A DNA stretch of 64,000 bases from Christiangramia aestuarii (GCF_009735585.1 NZ_VJVW01000001.1:481698-545697); one strand, 5' to 3'; counted from the first letter of the stretch, positions 46,287 to 53,744 are shown. Notes: generated by a model from the sequence alone, not told the origin. Translations and numbers: made by a program.

Positions 46287-46360
46287 AGCCGATGGAGGGA
46301 CTCGAACCCACGACCTGCTGATTACAAATCAGCTGCTCTAGCCAGCTGAGCTACATCGGC
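46287..46360 (-). tRNA. tRNA-Thr (anticodon TGT), first gene of the tuf-rpo block
   Basis: Identical in its 73-base body to the copy at 24954-25026 (acceptor GCCGATG / CATCGGC, anticodon TGT). First tRNA after the block promoter and counterpart of E. coli thrU. Its 5' end abuts a hairpin (46362-46385). Confidence 0.97.
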
Positions 46361-46361
46361 A

Positions 46362-46385
46362 TTTTATGCTGCTTTTTCAGCATAA
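46362..46385 (-). other. Hairpin abutting the 5' end of tRNA-Thr
   Basis: Stem TTTTATGCTG / CAGCATAAAA on the transcribed strand, sharing two of its first T residues with the upstream terminator's T tract, and ending one base before the tRNA. Probably part of tRNA 5' processing or of readthrough past the terminator. Confidence 0.5.
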
Positions 46386-46410
46386 AAAAGTCCGCTATTT
46401 CTAACGGACT
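46384..46410 (-). terminator. Terminator of hpf, overlapping the start of the tRNA-tuf transcript
   Basis: Stem AGTCCGTTA / TAGCGGACT (one G-U) with GAAA loop and T6 on the minus strand, 53 bases past the hpf stop. The promoter box at 46412-46419 lies just upstream of it. Confidence 0.8.
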
Positions 46411-46411
46411 G

Positions 46412-46440
46412 CAAATGTATATAAATTATTCCTTTATCAA
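46412..46440 (-). promoter_or_regulatory. Promoter of the tRNA-tuf-secE-nusG-rpl-rpo block
   Basis: Minus-strand TTG (46440-46438), 18-base spacer, then TACATTTG (46419-46412), an exact Bacteroidetes TAnnTTTG box. The predicted start is about 46405, inside the hpf terminator stem and ~45 bases before tRNA-Thr. Confidence 0.65.
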
Positions 46441-46463
46441 AAAATAATTTTGAAAAATTTCAG

Positions 46464-46766
46464 CTAAACATGAGCACTTAATTTTTCCTTTCTTTTGATT
46501 AATTGTCGCTGCAGCGAATTAACACATTCATCTACACAGGCTTCGAACTTATTACAAGTCTTTTTCACCATTAAATCCCCACCAGGAACACTGATTAAAA
46601 TCTCTGTAATTTTATTTTCCTTTCCACTTGTGTTCTGCACTTTGAAAAATACATCGGCATAAATAATCTTATCAAAATAGTTTTCCAGTTTATCAAGTTT
46701 TTTTTGAGTGAAGTCAATCAGTTTTTGATCAGCATTGAAGTTTACGGACTGCAGATTCATTTTCAT
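46464..46766 (-). CDS. hpf: Ribosome hibernation-promoting factor, short form
   Basis: A 100-residue HPF/YfiA (RaiA)-family protein that binds the 30S decoding region in slow growth. N-terminal 'MNLQSVNFNADQKLIDFTQKKLDKLENYFDKIIYADVFFKV' and later 'ITEILISVPGGDLMVKKTCNKFEACVDECVNSLQRQLIKRKEKL' follow the usual beta-alpha-beta-beta-beta-alpha pattern. No C-terminal dimerisation domain, so it is not the long form. It lies 34 bases after the recombinase gene. An internal ATG two codons on is an alternative start. Confidence 0.92.
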   Translation of the reverse strand: MKMNLQSVNFNADQKLIDFTQKKLDKLENYFDKIIYADVFFKVQNTSGKENKITEILISVPGGDLMVKKTCNKFEACVDECVNSLQRQLIKRKEKLSAHV

Positions 46767-46800
46767 ATCCTGTAGAATTTAATTAAACAAAATGATTAAG

Positions 46801-47691
46801 TTAATTCTTATTGTTCCGGGGATGAGCCTGATTGTGAATTTTGCTCAGTTCTGCGATGCTGTTATGAGTGTAGACTTGGGTCGCTGCAAGACTGGAGTGA
46901 CCCAATAATTCTTTTACCGCATTCAAATTTGCTCCCTGGTTCAATAAATGAGTAGCAAACGAATGCCGCAAAATATGCGGACTCTTTTTTAGTTTGCCAG
47001 ACACCTCACTAAAATAATTATTTATAACTCTATAAACAAAACTTTCATAGATTTTATCTCCCTTATTGGTAAGAAAAAGATAGCCTGAATTTTGGTGATC
47101 TTTGGAAGCCCCTTTAGAATCAAGGTAGCGCAGCGCAGTTTTGATCACCGAACCTATTAGAGGGATATATCGCTCCTTATTTCTCTTTCCCAGTACCTTT
47201 AACACCCCTTTCTCCAGGTCGAGGTCATTTTGGCGAATATTAATAAGCTCTACCCTCCTGATCCCGGTAGAATAAAACAGCTCCACAATGAGCCTGTCCC
47301 GCAACCCCTCATAGGAGGAATCGTCTATGTTCTGAAGCACCTGCACGATCTCGTTTTCAGAAAAAGGGATCTGCACCTTTTTCGAGGTCTTTAATGCCCG
47401 ATGTTTTACCAGCGGAGAAACTTCGATCTGCCTGGTCTTTAAAAGAAAGCGGTAATATGATTTTAGAGAAGAGATCTTCCTGTTAATGCTCCGGTTACTT
47501 ATCCCGGCTTCAGAAAGATTAACGATCCAGCGACGTACCTGGGAATAATTGACTGTTTCCAAATCCTCCTGCTCGTATTCCCTGGATATGAAATCTAAAA
47601 ATTCCTGAAGGTCTGCCCTGTAGGCAGTAATGGTATGCTCAGAATATTTTTTCTCGAGCTGCAGATAATCCAGGAAGGCTGAAAAGGGCAT
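46801..47691 (-). CDS. Tyrosine recombinase, XerC/XerD type
   Basis: Site-specific recombinase, most likely part of chromosome dimer resolution. N-terminal SAM-like domain 'FLDYLQLEKKYSEHTITAYRADLQEFLDF'. The catalytic residues are visible: Arg in 'YSTGIRRVELI', His/Arg in 'SPHILRHSFATHLL', His in 'KELLGHSSLAATQVYTH' with the nucleophile Tyr there. 296 residues from ATG 47691; the longer frame begins upstream of the promoter box and is rejected. Lies between rpsU and hpf, a conserved Bacteroidetes order, so it is a chromosomal Xer and not a phage integrase. Confidence 0.9.
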   Translation of the reverse strand: MPFSAFLDYLQLEKKYSEHTITAYRADLQEFLDFISREYEQEDLETVNYSQVRRWIVNLSEAGISNRSINRKISSLKSYYRFLLKTRQIEVSPLVKHRALKTSKKVQIPFSENEIVQVLQNIDDSSYEGLRDRLIVELFYSTGIRRVELINIRQNDLDLEKGVLKVLGKRNKERYIPLIGSVIKTALRYLDSKGASKDHQNSGYLFLTNKGDKIYESFVYRVINNYFSEVSGKLKKSPHILRHSFATHLLNQGANLNAVKELLGHSSLAATQVYTHNSIAELSKIHNQAHPRNNKN

Positions 47692-47696
47692 AAAAA

Positions 47697-47741
47697 AACT
47701 GTTGACAGACAAAGTTAGTAAACTTAAATCTATCAACAGTT
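47697..47741. promoter_or_regulatory. 9-bp inverted repeat bracketing the xer promoter
   Basis: AACTGTTGA at 47697-47705 and TCAACAGTT at 47733-47741, perfect 9-bp arms separated by 27 bases. One arm covers the TTG element and the other the expected transcription start. Candidate operator or loop. Confidence 0.4.
47710..47736 (-). promoter_or_regulatory. Promoter of the xer-hpf unit
   Basis: Minus-strand TTG (47736-47734), 16 bases, then TAACTTTG (47717-47710), an exact TAnnTTTG box, 18 bases before the recombinase ATG. Confidence 0.55.
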
Positions 47742-47781
47742 CTATAATTTTAGATCGCTTTTTACAATCTTCTAGTATTTA

Positions 47782-47976
47782 CTAGATATCCTCTGCGTCT
47801 CTCAGGTGCTGGATGTACTCAGCTTTCTGAATTTGAGCTCTACGCTCTACAGATGGTTTTGTAAAATGCTGACGATCTCTTAGCTGACGCATAGTTCCGG
47901 TCTTGTCGAACTTACGCTTGAAACGCTTAAGAGCTCTATCTATATTTTCTCCGTCTTTAACTGGTATAATTAACAT
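47782..47976 (-). CDS. rpsU: 30S ribosomal protein bS21
   Basis: A 64-residue basic protein near the 3' end of 16S rRNA: 'MLIIPVKDGENIDRALKRFKRKFDKTGTMRQLRDRQHFTKPSVERRAQIQKAEYIQHLRDAEDI'-type bS21, read in pieces here. In Bacteroidetes ribosomes bS21 helps hide the anti-Shine-Dalgarno sequence. The ATG at 47976 is fixed by a GGAGGTGAT sequence six bases upstream, so the longer frame is wrong. First gene of the rpsU-xer-hpf run with its own promoter. Confidence 0.96.
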   Translation of the reverse strand: MLIIPVKDGENIDRALKRFKRKFDKTGTMRQLRDRQHFTKPSVERRAQIQKAEYIQHLRDAEDI

Positions 47977-47982
47977 AGTGTC

Positions 47983-47991
47983 ATCACCTCC
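47983..47991 (-). promoter_or_regulatory. Strong Shine-Dalgarno (GGAGGTGAT) of rpsU
   Basis: Nine bases complementary to the 16S rRNA tail, six bases before the rpsU ATG. No other gene in the window that I checked has a comparable site. Confidence 0.9.
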
Positions 47992-48010
47992 CTTCTTTTG
48001 GAATCGGCTG

Positions 48011-48040
48011 CAAAGATAGTGCATTTCTACAAACCCCCAA
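48011..48040 (-). promoter_or_regulatory. Promoter of rpsU
   Basis: Minus-strand TTG (48040-48038), 19 bases, then TATCTTTG (48018-48011). The predicted start gives a leader of about 28 bases carrying the Shine-Dalgarno. Confidence 0.65.
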
Positions 48041-48132
48041 CACTTTTATCACTTATTTGAATGAGTTCTCACATTTTCAGAACATTAAGTGATTCTAATT
48101 CTGTAAATTTAGAACACTTAACACCAATAACT

Positions 48133-49011
48133 ATGAAAAACTCCTTTAGAATGCTGCTGGCCTGCCTGCTGCTTGGCCAAACTGTTTTTGCTTTCCAGGA
48201 TATGAACGAGGTAGAAATAGAGATCATACCCGTTAATAAAAATGTTTATATACTGAAAGGCGCTGGCGGTAATATTGGAGTCCTCACCGGTGAAGACGGG
48301 ATCTTTATGATAGACGACCAGTTCCCGGCCCTTACAGAAAAGATCAAAGCCAAATTAAAGACCCTAAGCGAGCGGCCTGTAAAATTCCTGGTTAATTCTC
48401 ATCATCATGGTGACCATACCGGAGGCAATAAAAATTTTCAGGAAGATGGCACCCTGATCTTCGCCCACGAGAACGTTAGAAAAAGACTGGAGGCCGATAC
48501 CACCAAAATCAATGGACTACCCATCGTAACTTTCAACGAAAATATCAATTTGCATATAAACCATAATGATGTACTGGTCACCCATGTTCATAACGCCCAT
48601 ACAGATGGGGACGCGTTGATATATTTCCCTCAAAGCAATGTTTTGCATACCGGAGACACCTTTTTCAATGATATGTTCCCTTTTATAGATCTTCAAAGTG
48701 GCGGCAGTATAGATGGAGATATCAAAGCTGCGAAAGCAGGCCTTTCGCTCATCAATAAGAATACGAAAATCATCCCGGGCCACGGGGATGTCGCCAGTTA
48801 TGAAAAATATGCTTCCTACCTGGAAATGCTGGAGACCTTAAGAAAAAATGTTTTTGACGCCATGCAAAACGGCAGATCTGAAGCTGAGATCGTCGCAGAT
48901 GAAACCCTGACTGCCCAATTCTTTACCGATGAAGAAGCGAAAGACTTTTTTATTACAGGAGAAAAAATGAGAAGAACCCTGTTTCAAAGCCTGAAGCAAA
49001 ACTCAAACTAA
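48133..49011 (+). CDS. Exported metallo-beta-lactamase-fold hydrolase
   Basis: 292 residues from ATG 48133, with signal peptide MKNSFRMLLACLLLGQTVFAFQ. The dinuclear metal motif is 'VNSHHHGDHTGGNKNF' (HxHxDH), with further ligands in 'VTHVHNAHTDGDALIYFP..NVLHTGDTF' and 'IIPGHGDVASYEKYASYLE'. This is the SoxH/QbmB-like periplasmic subgroup; real beta-lactamase activity is not implied. The in-frame start at 48061 would lack a signal peptide and is rejected. Divergent from rpsU. Confidence 0.88.
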   Translation: MKNSFRMLLACLLLGQTVFAFQDMNEVEIEIIPVNKNVYILKGAGGNIGVLTGEDGIFMIDDQFPALTEKIKAKLKTLSERPVKFLVNSHHHGDHTGGNKNFQEDGTLIFAHENVRKRLEADTTKINGLPIVTFNENINLHINHNDVLVTHVHNAHTDGDALIYFPQSNVLHTGDTFFNDMFPFIDLQSGGSIDGDIKAAKAGLSLINKNTKIIPGHGDVASYEKYASYLEMLETLRKNVFDAMQNGRSEAEIVADETLTAQFFTDEEAKDFFITGEKMRRTLFQSLKQNSN

Positions 49012-49210
49012 GTGCTCCTGGAGGTTTCACTTCCATTAAGAACGCCACGCTTAGCCTCAATTATTACTAATATTCTAACCACTAACAAATCCCTACCCAG
49101 ATTGTGATCTAACTTATGCTCTCCAAACTATATATTCCAAGGCGCTCCCGAACCAAAATTCCCTTACCGACCGCAGAAATTAGGAGAGTTAAAACTTATC
49201 AATTAGAATA
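49012..49210. other. Non-coding stretch after the metallo-hydrolase
   Basis: About 200 bases between the MBL-fold gene and the shared terminator. I see no coding frame, RNA gene or clear repeat in it. Confidence 0.5.
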
Positions 49211-49240
49211 AAAAAACCTGAAAGAAATTTCAGGTTTTTT
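49211..49240. terminator. Bidirectional terminator
   Basis: Perfect stem AAAAAACCTGAAA / TTTCAGGTTTTTT with GAAA loop; serves the MBL-fold gene on plus and, beyond the duplicated tail, the acyl-CoA dehydrogenase gene on minus. Confidence 0.85.
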
Positions 49241-49425
49241 ATTCTTGATTACCATTTTGGCAATAATCGAAAATGAATTTTCGCCAAAATTCTTATTTGG
49301 CCGCCGGCTTGTATTCTTTTTTATCGATCACCATTTTGGCGATAATCGAAAATGAATTTTCGCCAAAATTCTTATTTGGCAGCCGGTTTGTATTCTTTTT
49401 TATCGATCACCATTTTGGCGATAAT
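49240..49425. repeat. 79-bp tandem repeat copying the 3' end of the acyl-CoA dehydrogenase gene
   Basis: Copy B (49312-49390) and the start of the genuine gene end (49391-49425) are in direct register at a 79-base period. Copy A (49240-49311) is a third, 7 bases shorter. Each duplicated unit still encodes the minus-strand ending KEYKPAAK plus stop. The units also contain a dyad TTTTGGCGA / TTCGCCAAAA. Confidence 0.85.
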
Positions 49426-50538
49426 TTCCTTCAAAATTTCAGAAGTTCCTCCACCAATTGGGCCCAGCCTGCTGTCCCTGAACATTCGGGCCATTGGATA
49501 ATCTTCCATATAACCGTAACCACCCAGCAATTGCAGGCACTTATACATAACTTCGTCTGCGATCTTGGTGGCAAGCAACTTAGACATACTAGCTTCCTTC
49601 ACTACATATTCCCCATCGTTCAATCTTTTTGCGGTGGCATAGTTGAATTCCTTGATCACCTCGACCTCGCTCACCATTTCGGCCACGCTGTGTCTTAGAG
49701 CCTGGAACTTATCTAAAGTTTTACCAAATGCCTCACGCTCGTTCATATAGCCGATCGCATATTCCAGGGCGAATTCAGATCTAGCGTGGGCATTGATTCC
49801 CATGATCAATCTCTCCATTGCAAAATGCTGCATGATATAGTTGAAACCTTTTCCTTCGTCACCCAGTAAATTCTCTGCAGGAACCTCAACATTATCAAAT
49901 GCAAGTTCTGCCGTATCTGAAGCTCTCCATCCCAGTTTATTCAACTTGGTCGCAGAAATACCTCCAAATTCCTTATCTACCAGAAAAATGCTCATTCCCT
50001 TATTACCCTTGGCCGGGTCGGTCTTGGCTGCAACCACGTAAAAATCGGCGTAAACCCCGTTGGTGATAAAGGTCTTGGAACCATTGATCACATATTTATC
50101 GCCTTTTTTCACGGCTGTAGTTTTCATTCCGGCTACATCTGATCCTCCAAAAGGTTCAGAAACACAAAGACAACCTATCTTTTCACCATCTATCGCTGGG
50201 GTAAGGTATTTTTGTTTCAGCTCATGACTGGCCTCCACGTTTACATGGGTCATTGCCAGGTAGGCATGTGCCCACATGGCCGCAGCGAATCCCCCAGAAT
50301 TTATCTTTTGCAGTTCTTCCAGAAAGATCACGGTGTAAAAAAGATCCAGACCCATTCCGCCATATTCTTCAGGCTGATTCAGGCCAAAATAACCCATTTC
50401 TCCAAACTTCTTCCAGATGAACCTTTCTATGGTTCCGGTCTCTTCCCATTTCTCTATATGAGGCACCACTTCTTTCTGAAGGAATTCCTGAAAACTCTTC
50501 CTGAATAATTCGTGCTCCTCGGTAAAATATCTACTCAT
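49372..50538 (-). CDS. Acyl-CoA dehydrogenase
   Basis: FAD enzyme that forms the 2,3-double bond of acyl-CoA in beta-oxidation or branched amino-acid breakdown. 388 residues. 'LCVSEPFGGSDVAGMKTTAVKKGDKYVINGSKTFITNG' is the FAD/substrate block, 'QALRHSVAEM' the helical part, and 'QLLGGYGYMEDYPMARMFRDSRLGPIGGGTSEI' the C-terminal signature with a G-G-T-S-E in the catalytic-base neighbourhood. Substrate chain length cannot be told. Its last ~10 codons recur in the tandem repeat beyond the stop. ATG start. Confidence 0.93.
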   Translation of the reverse strand: MSRYFTEEHELFRKSFQEFLQKEVVPHIEKWEETGTIERFIWKKFGEMGYFGLNQPEEYGGMGLDLFYTVIFLEELQKINSGGFAAAMWAHAYLAMTHVNVEASHELKQKYLTPAIDGEKIGCLCVSEPFGGSDVAGMKTTAVKKGDKYVINGSKTFITNGVYADFYVVAAKTDPAKGNKGMSIFLVDKEFGGISATKLNKLGWRASDTAELAFDNVEVPAENLLGDEGKGFNYIMQHFAMERLIMGINAHARSEFALEYAIGYMNEREAFGKTLDKFQALRHSVAEMVSEVEVIKEFNYATAKRLNDGEYVVKEASMSKLLATKIADEVMYKCLQLLGGYGYMEDYPMARMFRDSRLGPIGGGTSEILKEIIAKMVIDKKEYKPAAK

Positions 50539-50629
50539 TCTAATATTTTTAAACTGAACCTTTTCCGAAGAAAAAGCAGTATCCTTAAATTATGTTTTTA
50601 ATAATTTGGAAGCCTTTTTATTCCAAATT

Positions 50630-51496
50630 TCACTCTATGGCCAAATATAATTTAATTCTATCGATTTTATCGTAAGGAAAATTGTTGATTTTTGATAATT
50701 CTTCAAACGACGAAATCCGCTCATGCAAACTTCTGTAATTTAAAATATCCTTAGCCAGACGCTCATTAAAATAAGGGATTTCGGCTAATTCAGCCTCAGT
50801 AATTTCATTGATATTCTTGATACTAACATCAGGTTTAGAAAGCAGCTTAAAACGCGTATTTATACGCTGAATCACTTCCGGAGAAACCCCGTAAACATCA
50901 TAAAGCTGAATGGGATCTACAAAGCCTCCAATTTTGCTCCTGTATTTTACGATCCTTTCTGAAAGCACTTCTCCCACCCCGTTTATGGTTTTAAGGTCCA
51001 ATGCGCTGACAATATTAAGATCGGCATGGATGATCTCTTTATCTTCGGTTATCCTTTTTTGAAACTGAAGTCTTTCTTTTTCCTTAACCCATTCCGGAAA
51101 ACGAAAAGAAGGTGAAATCTTTCGCAAAAGGCTGTCTGATATTCCTGTCACATGCTGAAAATCATTTGCAGAATTGATCCATCTGCCTTCTTTTCGATAG
51201 GCCAGTAAACGGTCTATCTCTGCCGGGGACATTCCCAGTCGATAGCCTTTAAAATCTGTAAGGTAATTAGGATTGAAAGGAAAGATGCTGTCCCTAATAA
51301 CAGGCTTAGCCCTATTAAGGGAATCGAGCTCATTACGGAAAGCCTCGAGTTGATCTTCAGTATAACTGGCAGCCGGCTTTTCTTTGGGAAAATCTATAAG
51401 TAGCAGGACCTGTAAGATTATGATCAATGCCACCAATACAAAAATCCCATTTTGCTGACTTCTGGAAAGTGCAAAATGGGATTTTAGGAATTTCAT
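50630..51496 (-). CDS. Helix-hairpin-helix protein, ComEA-like, membrane-anchored
   Basis: 288 residues: an N-terminal membrane helix (about 18-37, 'GIFVLVALIIILQVLLLI') followed by at least three helix-hairpin-helix units such as 'DLKTINGVGEVLSERIVKYRSKIGGF' and 'ELAEIPYFNERLAKDILNYRSLHERISSFEELSKINNF'. HhH repeats of this type bind DNA in ComEA-like proteins, so it may bind DNA at the periplasmic face. It starts 14 bases after the symporter gene on the same strand, and probably shares its transcript. ATG start. Confidence 0.8.
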   Translation of the reverse strand: MKFLKSHFALSRSQQNGIFVLVALIIILQVLLLIDFPKEKPAASYTEDQLEAFRNELDSLNRAKPVIRDSIFPFNPNYLTDFKGYRLGMSPAEIDRLLAYRKEGRWINSANDFQHVTGISDSLLRKISPSFRFPEWVKEKERLQFQKRITEDKEIIHADLNIVSALDLKTINGVGEVLSERIVKYRSKIGGFVDPIQLYDVYGVSPEVIQRINTRFKLLSKPDVSIKNINEITEAELAEIPYFNERLAKDILNYRSLHERISSFEELSKINNFPYDKIDRIKLYLAIE

Positions 51497-51510
51497 TTTT
51501 TTCTAGAGAC

Positions 51511-53595
51511 TTAAGAAGCCTTTTTCACTTTTTCCTTTTCAGGCTTGTGAAACAACTCTCCGGCTTTAAGCCTGTGAGTATATTCCTTAAGGTCATCGCT
51601 AACCTCACCGATCATAAAGTATAAACCGATAATGTTAGGGAAAGACATGGCAAGGATCATCATATCTGAGAAATCCAGCACGGCTCCTAAGCTTACAGAA
51701 GCTCCTACCACTACAAAAACAAGGAATAAAGATTTATAAACCATCTCGTTTTTCTTACTCTTTCCGAACAGGTAGGTCCAGGCCCTCATCCCGTAATAAG
51801 ACCAGGAGATCATCGTTGAGAAAGCGAATAAAAATACTGCAGTGGCAAGCACATAAGGGAACCATGAGATCACACTACCAAAAGCACTAGAAGTAAGCTC
51901 AACTCCTCCAACACCTTCAACCTCGTGCATACCTGTAAAGATAAGTACAAGCGCTGTTAGCGTACATACAACCACTGTATCGATAAACGGCTCCAGTAAG
52001 GCTACAAAACCTTCAGATGGAGGATGGTTTGTTTTAGCTGCAGAGTGGGCAATTGCGGCAGATCCAACCCCGGCCTCGTTAGAGAAGGCGGCACGCTGGA
52101 ATCCAACAATCAATACTCCAATAACTCCACCTTTTAATGCACTTGGGCTAAATGCTCCGTCCCAGATGGCAGAAAAAGCAGGACCAATATTTCCAAAGTT
52201 CACTCCAATTACCACAAAGGCTCCAATCACGTAAACAGCAGCCATAATAGGAACGATTTTTCCAGTTACTTTCGCAATACTGCTAATACCTCCAATGATC
52301 ACTATCCCTACAAGGACAGCTACCACGATACCAAACCAGAATCCGTTTCCTGCCAGCATTGGGAATTCACCCGCCAGAATGGAGAAAGACTGGTTAGCCT
52401 GGAACATGTTACCCCCTCCAAAAGACGCTCCGATCGCAAGGATAGCGAAGAATCCGGCAAGGAATTTTCCAAGACCTCTTTTATTTCTTTTCTCAAGACC
52501 ATATCTAAGGTAGTTCATAGGTCCTCCAAATACACGACCTTCAGAATTGATGAATCTATATTTTACACCTAGGGTACATTCCACGAATTTTGAAGACATC
52601 CCCAGTAAACCTGCCAGGATCATCCACATTGTTGCACCTGCACCTCCAAGGGATACAGCCACGGCCACACCGGCGATATTACCCAATCCTACAGTACCCG
52701 AAACCGCAGTTGCCAGTGCCTGGAAGTGAGTGACTTGTCCAGGGGCATTCGGGTCATCAAACTTACCTTTTGCAAGCTGTAACGAATGTCTAAAACCTCT
52801 AATATTAATAAACCCTAAACGAAGCGTAAAGAAAAGCGCCCCAAATACAAGCCATACCACGATAAACGGAATGCTCTTGGTTTGAGGATCTCCGTTTGGA
52901 TGCAATAAAGCAACCGGCTCATCATATTCTATGCTCGCGAAGTATTGAGCTCCCTGCTCGATAACATCCTTTTTGTTCTCTGAATCATAAATCACCTCTC
53001 CTTCTCCAAGGAAATGCTTCAATGAACCATCGGCGTTTGCCATTGCCGTAAGTTCCTGGCCATTCTTAGTAACGATAGCAACAGGGTCTCCTTCGGTCAC
53101 ATGCTCACCTTCCTCTACAAGCCATTCTTGCAGGATGTATTTTACATCTTCGGTAGCATCCCACTCAGGAGCCTCGATCCTCTTCAAATCTGCATATACT
53201 ACAGGATCATAAATCCCAACGGCAGAGAACGGATCCCAGAAAAGAACACTTCCCATACCTTCAACGATCGGGGCGAATGTTCCGTTAAAATGTTCAGTAA
53301 TTGCTTCAGCTTCTACTCTGTAGGATTTTTCTACTGAATTTCCTTCACTATCAGTAACTACTACATCGTAAGATACACCTTCGGTAAGGCCTTCAGCCCG
53401 GTTAGATTCAAGGCTGGTTGACTGGTTAGACCACTTGTACTTGTAGGGCGGAGTTCCTCCGGTAACATCAAGCTCAATAAAACCGTTATTGATGACATTA
53501 GAAGGATTCCCAACTTTGGCTTTAACATCAAGTTCTTGTGCAGACAATCCAAAAATTGAAAATAAAAAGAACATTGAAAGCAAATACTTTCTCAT
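51511..53595 (-). CDS. AGCS-type sodium/amino acid symporter with periplasmic Ig-like and lipoyl-like N-terminus
   Basis: 694 residues against ~450 for the family. Residues 1-20 are a signal peptide; ~22-92 resemble a SprB/PKD-like repeat ('GGTPPYKYKWSNQS', 'YDVVVTDSEGNS'). Residues ~151-201 read like a biotinyl/lipoyl domain ('VKYILQEWLVEEGEHVTEGDPVAIVTKNGQELTAMANADGSLKHFLGEGE'-type pattern; candidate Lys177). From 241 on it is a normal AGCS transporter ('GTVGLGNIAGVAVAVSLGGAGA', 'RAAFSNEAGVGSAAIAHSAAKTNHPPSEG'). The transporter assignment is firm; the role and modification of the N-terminal domains are unknown. Leads an operon with the HhH gene. Confidence 0.88.
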   Translation of the reverse strand: MRKYLLSMFFLFSIFGLSAQELDVKAKVGNPSNVINNGFIELDVTGGTPPYKYKWSNQSTSLESNRAEGLTEGVSYDVVVTDSEGNSVEKSYRVEAEAITEHFNGTFAPIVEGMGSVLFWDPFSAVGIYDPVVYADLKRIEAPEWDATEDVKYILQEWLVEEGEHVTEGDPVAIVTKNGQELTAMANADGSLKHFLGEGEVIYDSENKKDVIEQGAQYFASIEYDEPVALLHPNGDPQTKSIPFIVVWLVFGALFFTLRLGFINIRGFRHSLQLAKGKFDDPNAPGQVTHFQALATAVSGTVGLGNIAGVAVAVSLGGAGATMWMILAGLLGMSSKFVECTLGVKYRFINSEGRVFGGPMNYLRYGLEKRNKRGLGKFLAGFFAILAIGASFGGGNMFQANQSFSILAGEFPMLAGNGFWFGIVVAVLVGIVIIGGISSIAKVTGKIVPIMAAVYVIGAFVVIGVNFGNIGPAFSAIWDGAFSPSALKGGVIGVLIVGFQRAAFSNEAGVGSAAIAHSAAKTNHPPSEGFVALLEPFIDTVVVCTLTALVLIFTGMHEVEGVGGVELTSSAFGSVISWFPYVLATAVFLFAFSTMISWSYYGMRAWTYLFGKSKKNEMVYKSLFLVFVVVGASVSLGAVLDFSDMMILAMSFPNIIGLYFMIGEVSDDLKEYTHRLKAGELFHKPEKEKVKKAS

Positions 53596-53744
53596 ATAGT
53601 TTTTCGTTAATTATTTGAAGTTAAATTTTCAGCCGGTGAATATGCTAAAAAAATAGGCTAAATCAAACTTTTAGGAGTTAAATTGTGAATTTATTGTTAA
53701 ATAAAAAGGCATTTAACAACCAAGAGATAGCAGGACTTCCCAAC

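Noticed and set aside
46801-47691. Tyrosine recombinase as a sign of a phage or integron
   Set aside because: It sits between rpsU and hpf, a conserved chromosomal order, and has Xer-like length; no other mobile genes are near.
48133-49011. Antibiotic-resistance metallo-beta-lactamase
   Set aside because: The metal motif fits the general MBL-fold, but the sequence lacks class B1/B3 specific features and the group is mostly other hydrolases.
49240-49425. CRISPR array
   Set aside because: Repeats are contiguous at a 79-base period without unique spacers and copy the end of a gene.
49273-49698. Open frame on the plus strand over the tandem repeat
   Set aside because: Antisense to the acyl-CoA dehydrogenase gene and built largely of the duplicated repeat.
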